The position numbers and the translations under genes were made by a program. A stretch of 62,156 nucleotides of DNA from Streptomyces sp. STR69 (GTDB lineage Bacteria; Actinomycetota; Actinomycetes; Streptomycetales; Streptomycetaceae): contig NZ_JALJRY010000045.1 in assembly GCF_024519455.1 (NCBI RefSeq), forward strand, positions 1 through 62,156. Reading direction: 5' to 3'. The notes under the pieces were generated by a model, which did no database searches, was not told where the DNA came from, and was given only the letters and a program-made list of their open reading frames with translations. This document shows, in pieces, positions 11,634 through 20,563 of this stretch; positions within the stretch are counted from its first letter, which is position 1, and each line of letters opens with the position of its first letter.

Positions 11634-12704
11634 TCACGCCCCGAACAGGTCCCCTTGTCCGTTTCCCCCGGTTGACGAGCGGGGCGGGGTGAGGCCGAGA
11701 TGGGCCCACGCGGCAGGGGTGGCGACGCGTCCCCGGGGGGTACGGGCCAGCAGACCTTCGCGGACGAGGAAGGGTTCGGCGACCTCTTCGACGGTCTCGC
11801 GCTCCTCCCCCACGGCGACCGCGAGCGTGGACAGGCCGACCGGTCCGCCGCCGAACAGCTTGAGGAGCGCTTCGAGGACACCGCGGTCGAGCCGGTCGAG
11901 ACCGCGGCCGTCGACCTCGTACACCTTGAGGGCCGCTCCGGCGATGTCCCGGGTGATGAAGCCGTCGGCCTTGACCTGCGCGTAGTCCCGGACGCGGCGC
12001 AGCAGCCGGTTGGCGATACGGGGGGTGCCGCGGGAGCGGCCGGCGATCTCGGCGGCGCCGGCGGGGTCGATCTCCACGTCGAGGAGGTTGGCCGAGCGGT
12101 GGATGACGCGCTCCAGCTCGGCGGGTTCGTAGAACTCCATGTGCGCGGTGAAGCCGAAGCGGTCGCGCAGCGGGGGCGGCAGCAGTCCCGCGCGCGTGGT
12201 GGCGCCGACCAGGGTGAACGGCGGCAGTTCGAGCGGGATCGCGGTGGCGCCGGGGCCCTTGCCGACGATGACGTCGACGCGGAAGTCCTCCATCGCCATG
12301 TAGAGCATCTCTTCGGCGGGCCTCGACATGCGGTGGATCTCGTCGAGGAAGAGGACCTCGCCCTCCTGGAGGGAGGAGAGGATCGCGGCGAGGTCGCCGG
12401 CGTGCTGGATGGCGGGGCCGCTGGTGATGCGGATGGGGGCGCCCATCTCGGCCGCGATGATCATCGAGAGGGTGGTCTTGCCGAGGCCGGGGGCGCCGGA
12501 GAGCAGCACGTGGTCGGCGGTGGCGCCACGCGCGCGTGCGGCGCGCAGGACCAGGTCGAGCTGTTCGCGGACCTTCTCCTGGCCGATGAACTCGCCCAGG
12601 TCCTTGGGGCGCAGGGCGGCCTCGACGGCCTGGTCCTCGCGGTCGGCGACCGAGCCCACCAGCCGCTCGGCGGCGGTCTCGTCGGTCGTGTCGTCCCAGT
12701 TCAC
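11634..12704 (-). CDS. ruvB: Holliday junction branch migration ATPase RuvB
   Basis: This 356-residue AAA+ motor of the RuvABC resolvasome has Walker A GAPGLGKTTL, Walker B LFLDEIHR, sensor 1 VGATTRAG and an arginine-finger region (SRGTPRIANRLLRRVRD), then a winged-helix C-terminus. The start is GTG at 12704, 10 bp after the ruvA stop. It is the last gene of the ruvCAB cluster. Confidence 0.96.
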   Translation of the reverse strand: MNWDDTTDETAAERLVGSVADREDQAVEAALRPKDLGEFIGQEKVREQLDLVLRAARARGATADHVLLSGAPGLGKTTLSMIIAAEMGAPIRITSGPAIQHAGDLAAILSSLQEGEVLFLDEIHRMSRPAEEMLYMAMEDFRVDVIVGKGPGATAIPLELPPFTLVGATTRAGLLPPPLRDRFGFTAHMEFYEPAELERVIHRSANLLDVEIDPAGAAEIAGRSRGTPRIANRLLRRVRDYAQVKADGFITRDIAGAALKVYEVDGRGLDRLDRGVLEALLKLFGGGPVGLSTLAVAVGEERETVEEVAEPFLVREGLLARTPRGRVATPAAWAHLGLTPPRSSTGGNGQGDLFGA

Positions 12705-12713
12705 TGACGTCTC

Positions 12714-13322
12714 CTAGCGGGCGCGGTTCAGGGTCTGCAGGGCGGCCTTGAGCAACTGCCCCACCTGCGGCGCCCCTTCGGCGGCCTCGGCCTGCGGTGC
12801 TACGGCGGCCACGGCCTCGTCGGCCTCACGGGTGGCGTACCCGAGGCCGATGAGGGCGGCGTGCAGTTGGTCGCGCCAGCCGCTGGTGACCGGGGCGCCG
12901 ATCGCCGGGGCGGACCCCATCGGGGCACCGAGCCGGTCCTTGAACTCAAGCAGCAGCTTCTGCGCGCCCTTCTTGCCGATGCCGGGCACGGCCATCAGCG
13001 CCTTCTCGTCACCGGAGGCCACCGCCCGGCGCAACGCGTCCGGGGTGTGCACGGCCAGCATCGCCTGTGCGAGCCGGGGGCCGACACCGGTCGCGGTCTG
13101 CAGCAGCTCGAAGATCTGGCGTTCGTCGTCGTCCACGAAGCCGTACAGGGTGAGCGAGTCCTCGCGCACGACGAGCGAGGTGGCGAGCTTGGCGGGCTTG
13201 CCGAGGCGGAGCGTGGACAGCGTGTTCGGCGTGCACTGGATCGCCATGCCGACACCGCCGACCTCGACCACCGCGGCGTCGGGAGCGAGTGCGGCGACCG
13301 TGCCACTGACGAAGGCGATCAT
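12714..13322 (-). CDS. ruvA: Holliday junction DNA-binding protein RuvA
   Basis: This 202-residue protein has an OB-fold N-terminus (MIAFVSGTVAAL), two helix-hairpin-helix motifs (LLQTATGVGPRLAQAML and LMAVPGIGKKGAQKLLLEFKD) and a C-terminal RuvB-contacting domain. Its ATG overlaps the ruvC stop (13319-13322). Confidence 0.96.
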   Translation of the reverse strand: MIAFVSGTVAALAPDAAVVEVGGVGMAIQCTPNTLSTLRLGKPAKLATSLVVREDSLTLYGFVDDDERQIFELLQTATGVGPRLAQAMLAVHTPDALRRAVASGDEKALMAVPGIGKKGAQKLLLEFKDRLGAPMGSAPAIGAPVTSGWRDQLHAALIGLGYATREADEAVAAVAPQAEAAEGAPQVGQLLKAALQTLNRAR

Positions 13323-13894
13323 GCGGTACGGCCTTTCGATGCGTTCGGAGTCCTGGCTGCGTGCAGGGCGACGGCCTGCTGAAGTCGGTTCTGGGCGACC
13401 GCCTGTTGGAGGCGGTGCTGTGCGGGGGCCCGCCAGATGTGGCAGATGGCGAGGGCGAGGGCGTCGGCCGCGTCGGCGGGCTTGGGGGGCGCGTCGAGCC
13501 GGAGCAGCCGGGTCACCATGGCGCCGACCTGGGCCTTGTCGGCGCGTCCGCTGCCGGTGACGGCTGCCTTGACCTCGCTCGGGGTGTGCAGGGCGACCGG
13601 GATGCCGCGCCGGGCGGCGCACAGCATGGCTACGGCGCTGGCCTGGGCGGTGCCCATCACCGTACGGACGTTGTGCTGGCTGAACACCCGCTCCACGGCG
13701 ACGAATTCGGGCCGGTGTTCGTCCAGCCACGCTTCGATGCCCTGCTCGATGGCGACGAGGCGCAGCCCCAACTCGGCGTCCGCCGGGGTCCGTACGACAC
13801 CGACGCCGACCATGGTGAGCGGCCGACCCGCGACGCCTTCGACGACACCGACACCGCAGCGGGTCAGACCGGGGTCGACTCCGAGTACGCGCAC
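13319..13894 (-). CDS. ruvC: Crossover junction endodeoxyribonuclease RuvC
   Basis: This 191-residue resolvase has the RNase H-like fold with the first catalytic Asp in VLGVDPGLTRCG. Later acidic residues are in AVERVF and in DAADALALAICH. The open frame reaches ATG 13942, but family members begin at MRVLGVDPG, so GTG 13894 is preferred; an ATG start would add 16 residues. The C-terminus carries a short repeated LQQAVA-type tail not seen in enteric RuvC. Confidence 0.94.
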   Translation of the reverse strand: MRVLGVDPGLTRCGVGVVEGVAGRPLTMVGVGVVRTPADAELGLRLVAIEQGIEAWLDEHRPEFVAVERVFSQHNVRTVMGTAQASAVAMLCAARRGIPVALHTPSEVKAAVTGSGRADKAQVGAMVTRLLRLDAPPKPADAADALALAICHIWRAPAQHRLQQAVAQNRLQQAVALHAARTPNASKGRTA

Positions 13895-13971
13895 CGCGCC
13901 CCCCTTCGCCTCTTCGCAGCTGAACGTGATCTTTGACTTCACGCCAGGCTATCCGCTGCCACCGACAACAG

Positions 13972-14009
13972 CGGCGGGCCGGGGGACGTGTGTCCCACCC
14001 GGCCCGCCG
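13972..14009. terminator. Hairpin terminator downstream of yebC
   Basis: CGGCGGGCCGGG (13972-13983) pairs perfectly with CCCGGCCCGCCG (13998-14009), and GGA/TCC can extend the stem. It lies in the gap between the yebC stop and the ruvC start on the minus strand. Confidence 0.75.
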
Positions 14010-14032
14010 ATACCGCTGAGCTCGCGGCAGCG

Positions 14033-14785
14033 CTACGCGTCGACCTTCTCCATGACCTCGTCGCTGACGTCGAAGTTGGCGAAGACGTTCTGCACGTCGT
14101 CGCTGTCCTCCAGGGCGTCGATCAGCTTGAAGATCTTGCGGGCGCCGTCCTCGTCGAGCTCGACCTGCATGGTCGGGACGAAGTTGGCGTCCGCGGAGTC
14201 GTAGTCGATGCCGGCTTCCTGGAGCGCGGTGCGGACCGCGACCAGGTCGGTGGCCTCGGAGATGACCTCGAAGGACTCACCGAGATCGTTGACCTCCTCG
14301 GCGCCCGCGTCGAGCACGGCACCCAGGACGTCGTCCTCGGACAGCTCGCCCTTGGGGACGACGACGACGCCCTTGCGGTTGAAGAGGTACGAGACGGAGC
14401 CGGGGTCGGCCATGTTCCCGCCGTTGCGGGTCATGGCGACGCGGACGTCCGAGGCCGCGCGGTTGCGGTTGTCGGTGAGGCACTCGATGAGCACCGCGAC
14501 ACCGTTGGGGCCGTAACCCTCGTACATGATCGTCTCGTAGTCGGCGCCACCGGCTTCGAGACCGGCGCCGCGCTTGACCGCGGAGTCGATGTTCTTGTTC
14601 GGGACCGAGCTCTTCTTGGCCTTCTGGATGGCGTCGAACAGCGTCGGGTTGCCGGACACATCGGCACCACCGGTACGGGCCGCGACCTCGATGTTCTTGA
14701 TCATCTTCGCGAAGAGCTTGCCGCGCTTGGCGTCGATCACGGCCTTCTTGTGCTTCGTCGTAGCCCATTTAGAGTGGCCGGACAT
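14033..14785 (-). CDS. yebC: YebC/PmpR family DNA-binding regulatory protein
   Basis: This 250-residue member of the YebC/PmpR family begins with the signature MSGHSKWATTKHKKAVIDAKRG and contains MYEGYGPNGVAVLIE. Family members act as DNA-binding regulators, and some have recently been tied to relief of ribosome stalling at polyproline. It sits directly upstream of ruvC, the conserved bacterial arrangement, so the function is probably general. Confidence 0.93.
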   Translation of the reverse strand: MSGHSKWATTKHKKAVIDAKRGKLFAKMIKNIEVAARTGGADVSGNPTLFDAIQKAKKSSVPNKNIDSAVKRGAGLEAGGADYETIMYEGYGPNGVAVLIECLTDNRNRAASDVRVAMTRNGGNMADPGSVSYLFNRKGVVVVPKGELSEDDVLGAVLDAGAEEVNDLGESFEVISEATDLVAVRTALQEAGIDYDSADANFVPTMQVELDEDGARKIFKLIDALEDSDDVQNVFANFDVSDEVMEKVDA

Positions 14786-14836
14786 CTGCCTGTCTCCTTC
14801 GCGTAACCCAACTCTTTACGAACCCCAGAGATCCTA

Positions 14837-15439
14837 CTAGGACCCCGGAGCCAGGTTCGCGCGCACCATGTCGACGAACAGGGAGTGCACGCGGTGGTCG
14901 CCGGTCAGTTCCGGGTGGAACGACGTGGCGAGCGCGTTGCCCTGGCGGACCGCGACGATGTGACCCTCGTGTTCGGCGAGGACCTCGGTCTCGGCGCCGA
15001 CGGACTCGACCCAGGGGGCGCGGATGAAGACGCCCTCCACAGGATCGCCGTCAATCCCCCGCACGTCGACAGCTGCTTCGAAGGATTCGTTCTGCCGTCC
15101 GAAGGCGTTGCGGCGCACGATCATGTCGATGCCGCCGACGGTCTCCTGGCCCGAGCGCGGGTCGAGGATCTTGTCGGCGAGCATGATCAGGCCGGCGCAG
15201 GTGCCGTAGACGGGCATACCGGCACGCACGCGTGCGCGCAGGGGGTCCATCACTCCGAAGAGGACGGCCAGCTTGGAGATGGTGGTGGACTCACCTCCGG
15301 GGATGACGAGGGCGTCCACCTCGGCGAGTTCCTCGGGGCGCCTGACCTGCCTGGCCACGGCGTCGGCCGCGGCCAGGGCGATCAGGTGCTCCCGTACGTC
15401 GCCCTGGAGCGCGAGCACTCCGACTACGGGAGTGGTCAT
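14837..15439 (-). CDS. pdxT: Pyridoxal 5'-phosphate synthase glutaminase subunit
   Basis: This 200-residue class I glutaminase supplies ammonia to PdxS for vitamin B6 synthesis. The PGGESTT oxyanion region, the catalytic Cys in YGTCAGLIML and the His-Glu pair in TSFHPELTGD are all present. Its ATG shares one base with the pdxS stop (TGATG at 15437-15441), so the subunits are translationally coupled. Confidence 0.96.
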   Translation of the reverse strand: MTTPVVGVLALQGDVREHLIALAAADAVARQVRRPEELAEVDALVIPGGESTTISKLAVLFGVMDPLRARVRAGMPVYGTCAGLIMLADKILDPRSGQETVGGIDMIVRRNAFGRQNESFEAAVDVRGIDGDPVEGVFIRAPWVESVGAETEVLAEHEGHIVAVRQGNALATSFHPELTGDHRVHSLFVDMVRANLAPGS

Positions 15440-16350
15440 CACCAGCCCCGGTTCGCGTAACGCTCGGTCTCGGGGAGGGTGTCGCAGTTGATGCCGACCA
15501 TGGCCTCGCCCAGGTTGCGAGACGCGTCCGCGATGATCTTCGGGTCGTCGTAGAACGTGGTGGCCTTCACGATGGCGGCGGCGCGCTTGGCCGGGTCGCC
15601 GGACTTGAAGATGCCGGAGCCGACGAAGACGCCCTCGGCACCGAGCTGGCGCATCAGCGCGGCGTCGGCTGGGGTCGCGACACCACCGGCGGAGAACAGC
15701 ACGACCGGGAGCTTGCCCAGCTCGGCGACCTCGCGGACCAGCTCGTACGGGGCGCGCAGGTCCTTGGCGGCGGCGTACAGCTCGTTGTTGTCGAAGCCGC
15801 GCAGACGGGCGATCTCGTTCTTGATCTGGCGCAGGTGACGGACCGCCTCGACGACGTTGCCGGTGCCGGCCTCGCCCTTGGAGCGGATCATCGCGGCGCC
15901 CTCGGCGATACGGCGCAGGGCCTCGCCCAGGTTGGTGGCACCGCAGACGAAGGGGGTGGTGAAGGCGAACTTGTCGCTGTGGTTGACCTCGTCGGCCGGG
16001 GTGAGGACCTCGGACTCGTCGATGTAGTCGACGCCGAGGGACTGCAGGACCTGGGCCTCGACGAAGTGGCCGATGCGGGACTTGGCCATGACCGGGATGG
16101 AGACCGCCTCGATGATCTCCTCGATCATGTTCGGGTCGGACATCCGGGCCACGCCGCCGTCCTTGCGGATGTCGGCGGGGACCCGCTCCAGGGCCATGAC
16201 GGCCACGGCACCGGCGTCCTCCGCGATCTTCGCCTGCTCGGCGTTGACCACGTCCATGATCACACCGCCCTTGAGCTGCTCGGCCATACCGCGCTTCACG
16301 CGCGCGGTGCCGGTCTCGGGAGTCTGAGCGGAGCTGGGGGTGCTGGACAC
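15439..16350 (-). CDS. pdxS: Pyridoxal 5'-phosphate synthase lyase subunit
   Basis: This 303-residue TIM-barrel enzyme makes PLP from ribose 5-phosphate, glyceraldehyde 3-phosphate and PdxT-derived ammonia. MKGGVIMDV-type (LKGGVIMDVV), RMSDPNMIEEI, MAKSRIGHFVEAQ and the phosphate-binding AGGVATPADAALM are all conserved. The start is GTG at 16350. It is the first gene of the pdxST operon. Confidence 0.97.
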   Translation of the reverse strand: MSSTPSSAQTPETGTARVKRGMAEQLKGGVIMDVVNAEQAKIAEDAGAVAVMALERVPADIRKDGGVARMSDPNMIEEIIEAVSIPVMAKSRIGHFVEAQVLQSLGVDYIDESEVLTPADEVNHSDKFAFTTPFVCGATNLGEALRRIAEGAAMIRSKGEAGTGNVVEAVRHLRQIKNEIARLRGFDNNELYAAAKDLRAPYELVREVAELGKLPVVLFSAGGVATPADAALMRQLGAEGVFVGSGIFKSGDPAKRAAAIVKATTFYDDPKIIADASRNLGEAMVGINCDTLPETERYANRGW

Positions 16351-16812
16351 GGGGTGACCTCACTGAGTGAAAGAGGGCTGCTGCACTATTGAGGAAACGC
16401 GAGAGATGCAGGCCACAGCAAGGGCCAATGAACAGCCGGTGGATCGTTTTCGAACCGCTGTGCCACCGGGGGCGCAACGGCGGTGGTGCCGAGGCACGGG
16501 CCCGGGTGCGCTCACGTGCCGTGCTGTGGGCGGCTCCGGACAGCGCCGCCTGACAACCGCACGCGCTTCCTTCACCGGAACCGGTACGTATCCAGAGGCT
16601 CGCCGGCGGATCATGCCGCGGACGCGGGCCCAGGTGCGCTCACCTGCGGTGCTGCCGTCGAGCGCCATCCCCCGGGGACGTCACCTGCCCGCGGCAGCGC
16701 CCGCCGTGCCGTCGGCTCGCAACAGCACGGCCTCACAGCCACACACGCCGCCCGCCGGACCGGAGCCTGTCGACATCCTCGGCTTCCTGTGCCCTGATCC
16801 GCCGGTCAGGCG
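16351..16812. other. pdxS upstream intergenic region with a 34-bp direct repeat
   Basis: This 462-bp gap has no convincing gene; the 102-codon minus-strand frame starting at 16668 lacks family-like features. It contains two near-identical 34-bp segments, 16493-16526 and 16621-16654 (29 of 34 bases identical), sharing the core GGTGCGCTCAC. They are 128 bp apart and upstream of pdxS on its strand. They may be regulator binding sites; pyridoxine genes in other Gram-positives are controlled by MocR-type PdxR. Confidence 0.55.
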
Positions 16813-17355
16813 CTACGCGGCCCGGTCCACCAGTGCCGCCGGTGGCTCGTCGTCCATTTCGAAGGCCATCGGGAACGGGGCGTGTCCGGCCAGGTGGAAC
16901 CAGCGGACCTTGCGGTGTTCGCGCAGGCGGCGGGCCGCGCCCACGGCGTCGTTGTGGAAGCGCCGGGCCATCGGGACGCGTCGGACCGACTCGGCGAGTT
17001 CGCGGGCCGCCTCCTCTCCGCCGGGGGCCTCGCGGACGCCCTCGACCTGCGGGGGCTCGGCGAAGACGGCGCGCAGGGCCTGGCTCAACTCGCTCTCGGC
17101 GAACTCCCGTTGCTCCTCCTCGGCCTGCCGGGCGGCGTGCGCGGCCTCGTAGAGGACGATCGAGGCGGCCGGGTCGAGGACTCCGGAGGTGGCCAACTCC
17201 TGCGTCACCGAGGCGCGGCGCAGCAGTTGGGCGTCGAGCGCCGCGCGGGCCGCGTCGATCCGGGTGTGCAGCCGGTCGAGCCGGCCCGCGGTCCAGCTCA
17301 GGTACAGGCCGATCGCCAGCAGGGCGACGAGGATCCAGATCAGAGTTGCGCTCAC
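16813..17355 (-). CDS. Small LemA-like membrane protein
   Basis: This protein of about 180 residues has one N-terminal TM helix (ATLIWILVALLAIGLYLSW) followed by a helical region RLDRLHTRIDAARAALDAQL that resembles the start of LemA-family proteins, then a charged helical domain. GTG 17355 is preferred; TTG 17364 would add three residues. It is conserved in Streptomyces as far as I recall, but no activity is known. Confidence 0.7.
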   Translation of the reverse strand: MSATLIWILVALLAIGLYLSWTAGRLDRLHTRIDAARAALDAQLLRRASVTQELATSGVLDPAASIVLYEAAHAARQAEEEQREFAESELSQALRAVFAEPPQVEGVREAPGGEEAARELAESVRRVPMARRFHNDAVGAARRLREHRKVRWFHLAGHAPFPMAFEMDDEPPAALVDRAA

Positions 17356-17451
17356 GGGCGGCAAGGTTACCGGGCCGTTCCACCGGGGTTGGCCGGGTGT
17401 CGTGCGGGGTGTTGGTGCGGGCGTTGTGGGGCTGCCGCCCCCATGCCCCCC

Positions 17452-17493
17452 GCTTCGGCCTGAACGGCCTCGTCCTCACACGCCGGACGGGCT
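17452..17493. repeat. Copy of dispersed intergenic repeat
   Basis: GCTTCGGCCTGAACGGCCTC continues into CGTCCTCACACGCCGGACGG. It matches the copies near positions 11-53 and 24709-24753 with few differences and lies between the LemA-like gene and pimA. Confidence 0.7.
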
Positions 17494-17528
17494 CGACATA
17501 CCGGCCCGCACCGAGAAGTCGCCGCCCC

Positions 17529-18689
17529 TCAGTCCCGCGCCAACCCGAACCTCGCCCGCAGGCCCGTGCGTTCGTCCGTCGCCACCGCCGCCGCGCCCGC
17601 CGTCACCGTCTCGTACACGGACAGGATGTCGGCCCCGACCGTCGACCAGTCGAAGCGCCGGACGTGCGCGCTCCCGCTCCGCCGCAGCTGCGCCAGCCGC
17701 TCGGGGTCGCGCAGGAGTCGTACGGCCGCCTCGGCGAGGGTGTCCGCGTCCTCGTTGGTGAACAGCTCGCCGGCCGCGCCCTGGTCGAGGACCTGCGCGA
17801 AGGCGGGCAGGTCGGAGGCGAGGACCGGGGCGCCCGCCGACATGGCCTCGACGAGGATGATGCCGAAGCTCTCGCCGCCGGTGTTGGGGGCGATGTAGAG
17901 GTCGATGCTGCGCAGGAAGCGGGCCTTGTCGTCGTCGCTGATCATGCCGAGGAACTCGACGCGTGAGCGCAGTTCCTCGGGGAGCGTCTCGACGGCTTCC
18001 TCCTCGTCGCCGCGTCCGGCGACCAGGAGTCGGGCGTTCGGGCGCTCGGCGAGGATCTTCGGGAGGGCCTTCATCAGCACCGGGAGGCCCTTGCGGGGTT
18101 CGTCGATGCGCCCTATGAAGCCGATCGTCTCCCCCTGCCACTCGGGCTTGGGCTCGGCGCGGGCGAAGAAGTCGACGTCGACGCCGTTCGGGATGACGAC
18201 CGCGTCCCCGCCGAGGTGTTCGACGAGCGTGCGGCGGGCGTACTCGCTCACGGCGATCCGCGCGCTGATCTTCTCCAGCGCGGCCTGGAGGATCGCGTAC
18301 GCGGCGATCATCGCCCGGGAGCGCGGGTTCGAGGTGTGGAAGGTCGCCACGATCGGGCCCGAGGCCGCCCAGCAGGCCAGCAGGCCCAGCGACGGCGAGG
18401 TCGGCTCGTGGATGTGGATGACGTCGAACTCGCCGTCGTGCAGCCAGCGTCGGACCCGGGCGGCGGACAGGAAGCCGAAGTTCAGCCGGGCCACCGAGCC
18501 GTTGTACGGCACCGGGACGGCACGGCCTGCCGAGACGACGTACGGCGGCAGCGGGGTGTCGTCGTCGGCCGGAGCGAGGACGGACACCTCGTGGCCGAGC
18601 CGGATGAAGTACTCGGCGAGGTCCCTGATGTGGAACTGGACGCCGCCCGGCACGTCCCAGGAGTAGGGGCAGACGATACCGATCCTCAC
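17529..18689 (-). CDS. pimA: Phosphatidylinositol alpha-mannosyltransferase (GT4)
   Basis: This 386-residue GT-B glycosyltransferase has the PimA N-terminus (RIGIVCPYSWDVPGGVQFH), PNGVDVDFF and the GT4 donor motif GGESFGIILVEAMSAGAPV. PimA transfers the first mannose from GDP-mannose to phosphatidylinositol. GTG 18689 overlaps the patA stop. Its operon partners, an acyltransferase and a CDP-alcohol transferase, support this role over a general glycosyltransferase. Confidence 0.9.
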   Translation of the reverse strand: MRIGIVCPYSWDVPGGVQFHIRDLAEYFIRLGHEVSVLAPADDDTPLPPYVVSAGRAVPVPYNGSVARLNFGFLSAARVRRWLHDGEFDVIHIHEPTSPSLGLLACWAASGPIVATFHTSNPRSRAMIAAYAILQAALEKISARIAVSEYARRTLVEHLGGDAVVIPNGVDVDFFARAEPKPEWQGETIGFIGRIDEPRKGLPVLMKALPKILAERPNARLLVAGRGDEEEAVETLPEELRSRVEFLGMISDDDKARFLRSIDLYIAPNTGGESFGIILVEAMSAGAPVLASDLPAFAQVLDQGAAGELFTNEDADTLAEAAVRLLRDPERLAQLRRSGSAHVRRFDWSTVGADILSVYETVTAGAAAVATDERTGLRARFGLARD

Positions 18690-19597
18690 GAGGGCCCCTT
18701 CGTCGGATCGAGATCCGCGAGCCACAAGCGCTGCAGCATGTGCCAGTCCTCCGGGTGGTCGGCGATGCCGGTGGCGAAGGCGTCGGCCAGCGCCTGTGTC
18801 ATGACAGACGTCTTCTCGGCCCGGTCACCTGACTCGGGTACCTCGACGGGCGGATGGACACGTCCCCGCATGACCGGCGAGTCGTCGTACCAGAGCGTCA
18901 CCGGGAGCAGCAGCGCGCCCGTCTGCTGGGCGAGGAGGGCAGGTCCTGCGGGCATGCGGGTGGCCTCGCCGAAGAACTTCACCTCGACCCCGGAGGCGGA
19001 CAGGTCGCGCTCGGCGACCAGGCAGACCAGGCCGCCGTCGCGCAGTCGCCGGGCGAGCGTGCCGAAGGCGGTGCCGCCGCTGTGCGGCAGGACCTCCATG
19101 CCGAGGCCCTCGCGGTAGGCCACGAACCGGTCGTAGAGCGTCTCCGGTTTGAGGCGTTCGGCGACCGTGGTGAACGGGGTCTCCAGCTTGGTGGTGACCC
19201 AGGCGCCGGCGAGGTCCCAGTTGGCCATGTGGGGCAGCGCGAGGATGACACCGCGGTCGGAGGCGATGCCTTCGGTCAGGTGGTGGACGTCCTTGGGGTC
19301 GAAGCCCGCCTTCACGCGCTCGGCGCTCCAGGCGGGGAGCCGGAAGGACTCCATCCAGTAGCGCAGGTACGACCGCATGCCCGCGCGCGAGAGCTCGGCG
19401 AGCCGCTCGGGGCTCGCGTCGGGCACCACGCGCGCGTAGTTGCTCTCCAGCCGTTGCACACCCTTGCCGCGCCGCTTCCAGGCGAGGTCGGCGATGGTGC
19501 GGCCGAGCCGGACGGCGGCCGGCTCGGGGAGCTTCTTGACGGCGCCCCAGCCGAGGCCGTAGAGCGCGTCGGTCAGCCGCTCCTGGGCACTGCTCAC
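18686..19597 (-). CDS. patA: Phosphatidylinositol mannoside acyltransferase (PatA-like)
   Basis: This 303-residue member of the lysophospholipid/lauroyl acyltransferase family carries the H-x4-D catalytic motif in ALPHMANWDLAG (about residue 119) and the ERDLSASGVEVKFFG block. In actinobacteria this operon position encodes the enzyme acylating phosphatidylinositol mannosides. GTG 19597 overlaps the pgsA stop and its own stop overlaps the pimA start. Confidence 0.87.
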   Translation of the reverse strand: MSSAQERLTDALYGLGWGAVKKLPEPAAVRLGRTIADLAWKRRGKGVQRLESNYARVVPDASPERLAELSRAGMRSYLRYWMESFRLPAWSAERVKAGFDPKDVHHLTEGIASDRGVILALPHMANWDLAGAWVTTKLETPFTTVAERLKPETLYDRFVAYREGLGMEVLPHSGGTAFGTLARRLRDGGLVCLVAERDLSASGVEVKFFGEATRMPAGPALLAQQTGALLLPVTLWYDDSPVMRGRVHPPVEVPESGDRAEKTSVMTQALADAFATGIADHPEDWHMLQRLWLADLDPTKGPS

Positions 19598-20274
19598 GGG
19601 GTCGCCCCGCTGCTGTGCTGTTCGGTGGTCTCCTGGGCCGCCGTGGCGTCGGCTTCCGCGGCCTCCCGGCGGACCGTGACGACCCGCTGGATCAGCGTGA
19701 CCAGGCTGCCCACGGCGACGATCCACAGCGCGATCGGCAGCAGCCACTGGATGCCCGGGACGCCGAACTTGTGCAGACCGGCGAGCCCGCACGCGACCAG
19801 CGAGATCACGAGCCGCTCGGCCCGCTCGACCAGACCGTTGACGGCGACCGGCAGACCGATCGACTCGCCGCGCGCCTTGGTGTACGACACCACCTGGCCG
19901 CTGGCCAGGCAGAAGATCGAGACGGCGCACAGGGCGATGTTGTCGCCGCCGCCCGCGTACCAGAGGGCCAGGCCGCCGAAGACCGCGCTGTCGGCCACCC
20001 GGTCGAGGGTGGAGTCCAGGAAGGCGCCCCAGCGGCTGGAGCGGCCCAGCTGGCGGGCCATGTTGCCGTCGACGAGGTCGGAGAACACGAACAGCGTGAT
20101 CACGATCGTGCCCCAGAAGAACTCGCCCATGGGGTAGAAGACCAGCGCGCCCGCGACCACTCCGGCGGTGCCGAGGAGGGTGACCGTGTCGGGGCTGACG
20201 CCCCGGCGGATCAGAAACGCGGCGAAGGGCGTGAGGACACGCGTGAAGAATGCACGCGCGTACTTGTTCAGCAT
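19594..20274 (-). CDS. pgsA: Phosphatidylinositol phosphate synthase (CDP-alcohol phosphatidyltransferase)
   Basis: This 226-residue membrane enzyme has the complete CDP-alcohol motif D-G-x2-A-R-x8-G-x3-D-x3-D, starting at DLVDGNMARQLG and ending FLDSTLD. Five or six TM helices are predicted. It probably makes phosphatidylinositol phosphate from CDP-diacylglycerol and inositol phosphate, the precursor for PimA. ATG 20274 is preferred over upstream starts because family members begin MLNKYAR. It is the first gene of pgsA-patA-pimA. Confidence 0.9.
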   Translation of the reverse strand: MLNKYARAFFTRVLTPFAAFLIRRGVSPDTVTLLGTAGVVAGALVFYPMGEFFWGTIVITLFVFSDLVDGNMARQLGRSSRWGAFLDSTLDRVADSAVFGGLALWYAGGGDNIALCAVSIFCLASGQVVSYTKARGESIGLPVAVNGLVERAERLVISLVACGLAGLHKFGVPGIQWLLPIALWIVAVGSLVTLIQRVVTVRREAAEADATAAQETTEQHSSGATP

Positions 20275-20563
20275 GGCCTTCCCGAGGGTCGGTGTCGCCG
20301 CGTGGCCCCTGCTGGCCACCGGCTGGCCCATCGTAGCCACGCGCGCGCGTGGGCGACCGCCGGGCACCCGCGCGCCCATGTCTTGAATGGCTGCAGCACG
20401 AGGCGAAGCCCTCGGTGTCACGGCCCGATCGCGTCCGCTGTATGGACGCACCGTGACGGGAGTGGAAAGCTCGAACCACCGCGGGCGTCATCGGAGCCGC
20501 CACCGCACGCGGCACCGTGTGTCCGCGCCCACAGTGACCTCACCGTGCACGGGAGGCAAGGCC

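Noticed and set aside
16360..16668. 102-codon minus-strand ORF upstream of pdxS.
   Set aside because: No RBS-supported start or family-like sequence; it covers the direct repeats and is more likely promoter DNA.
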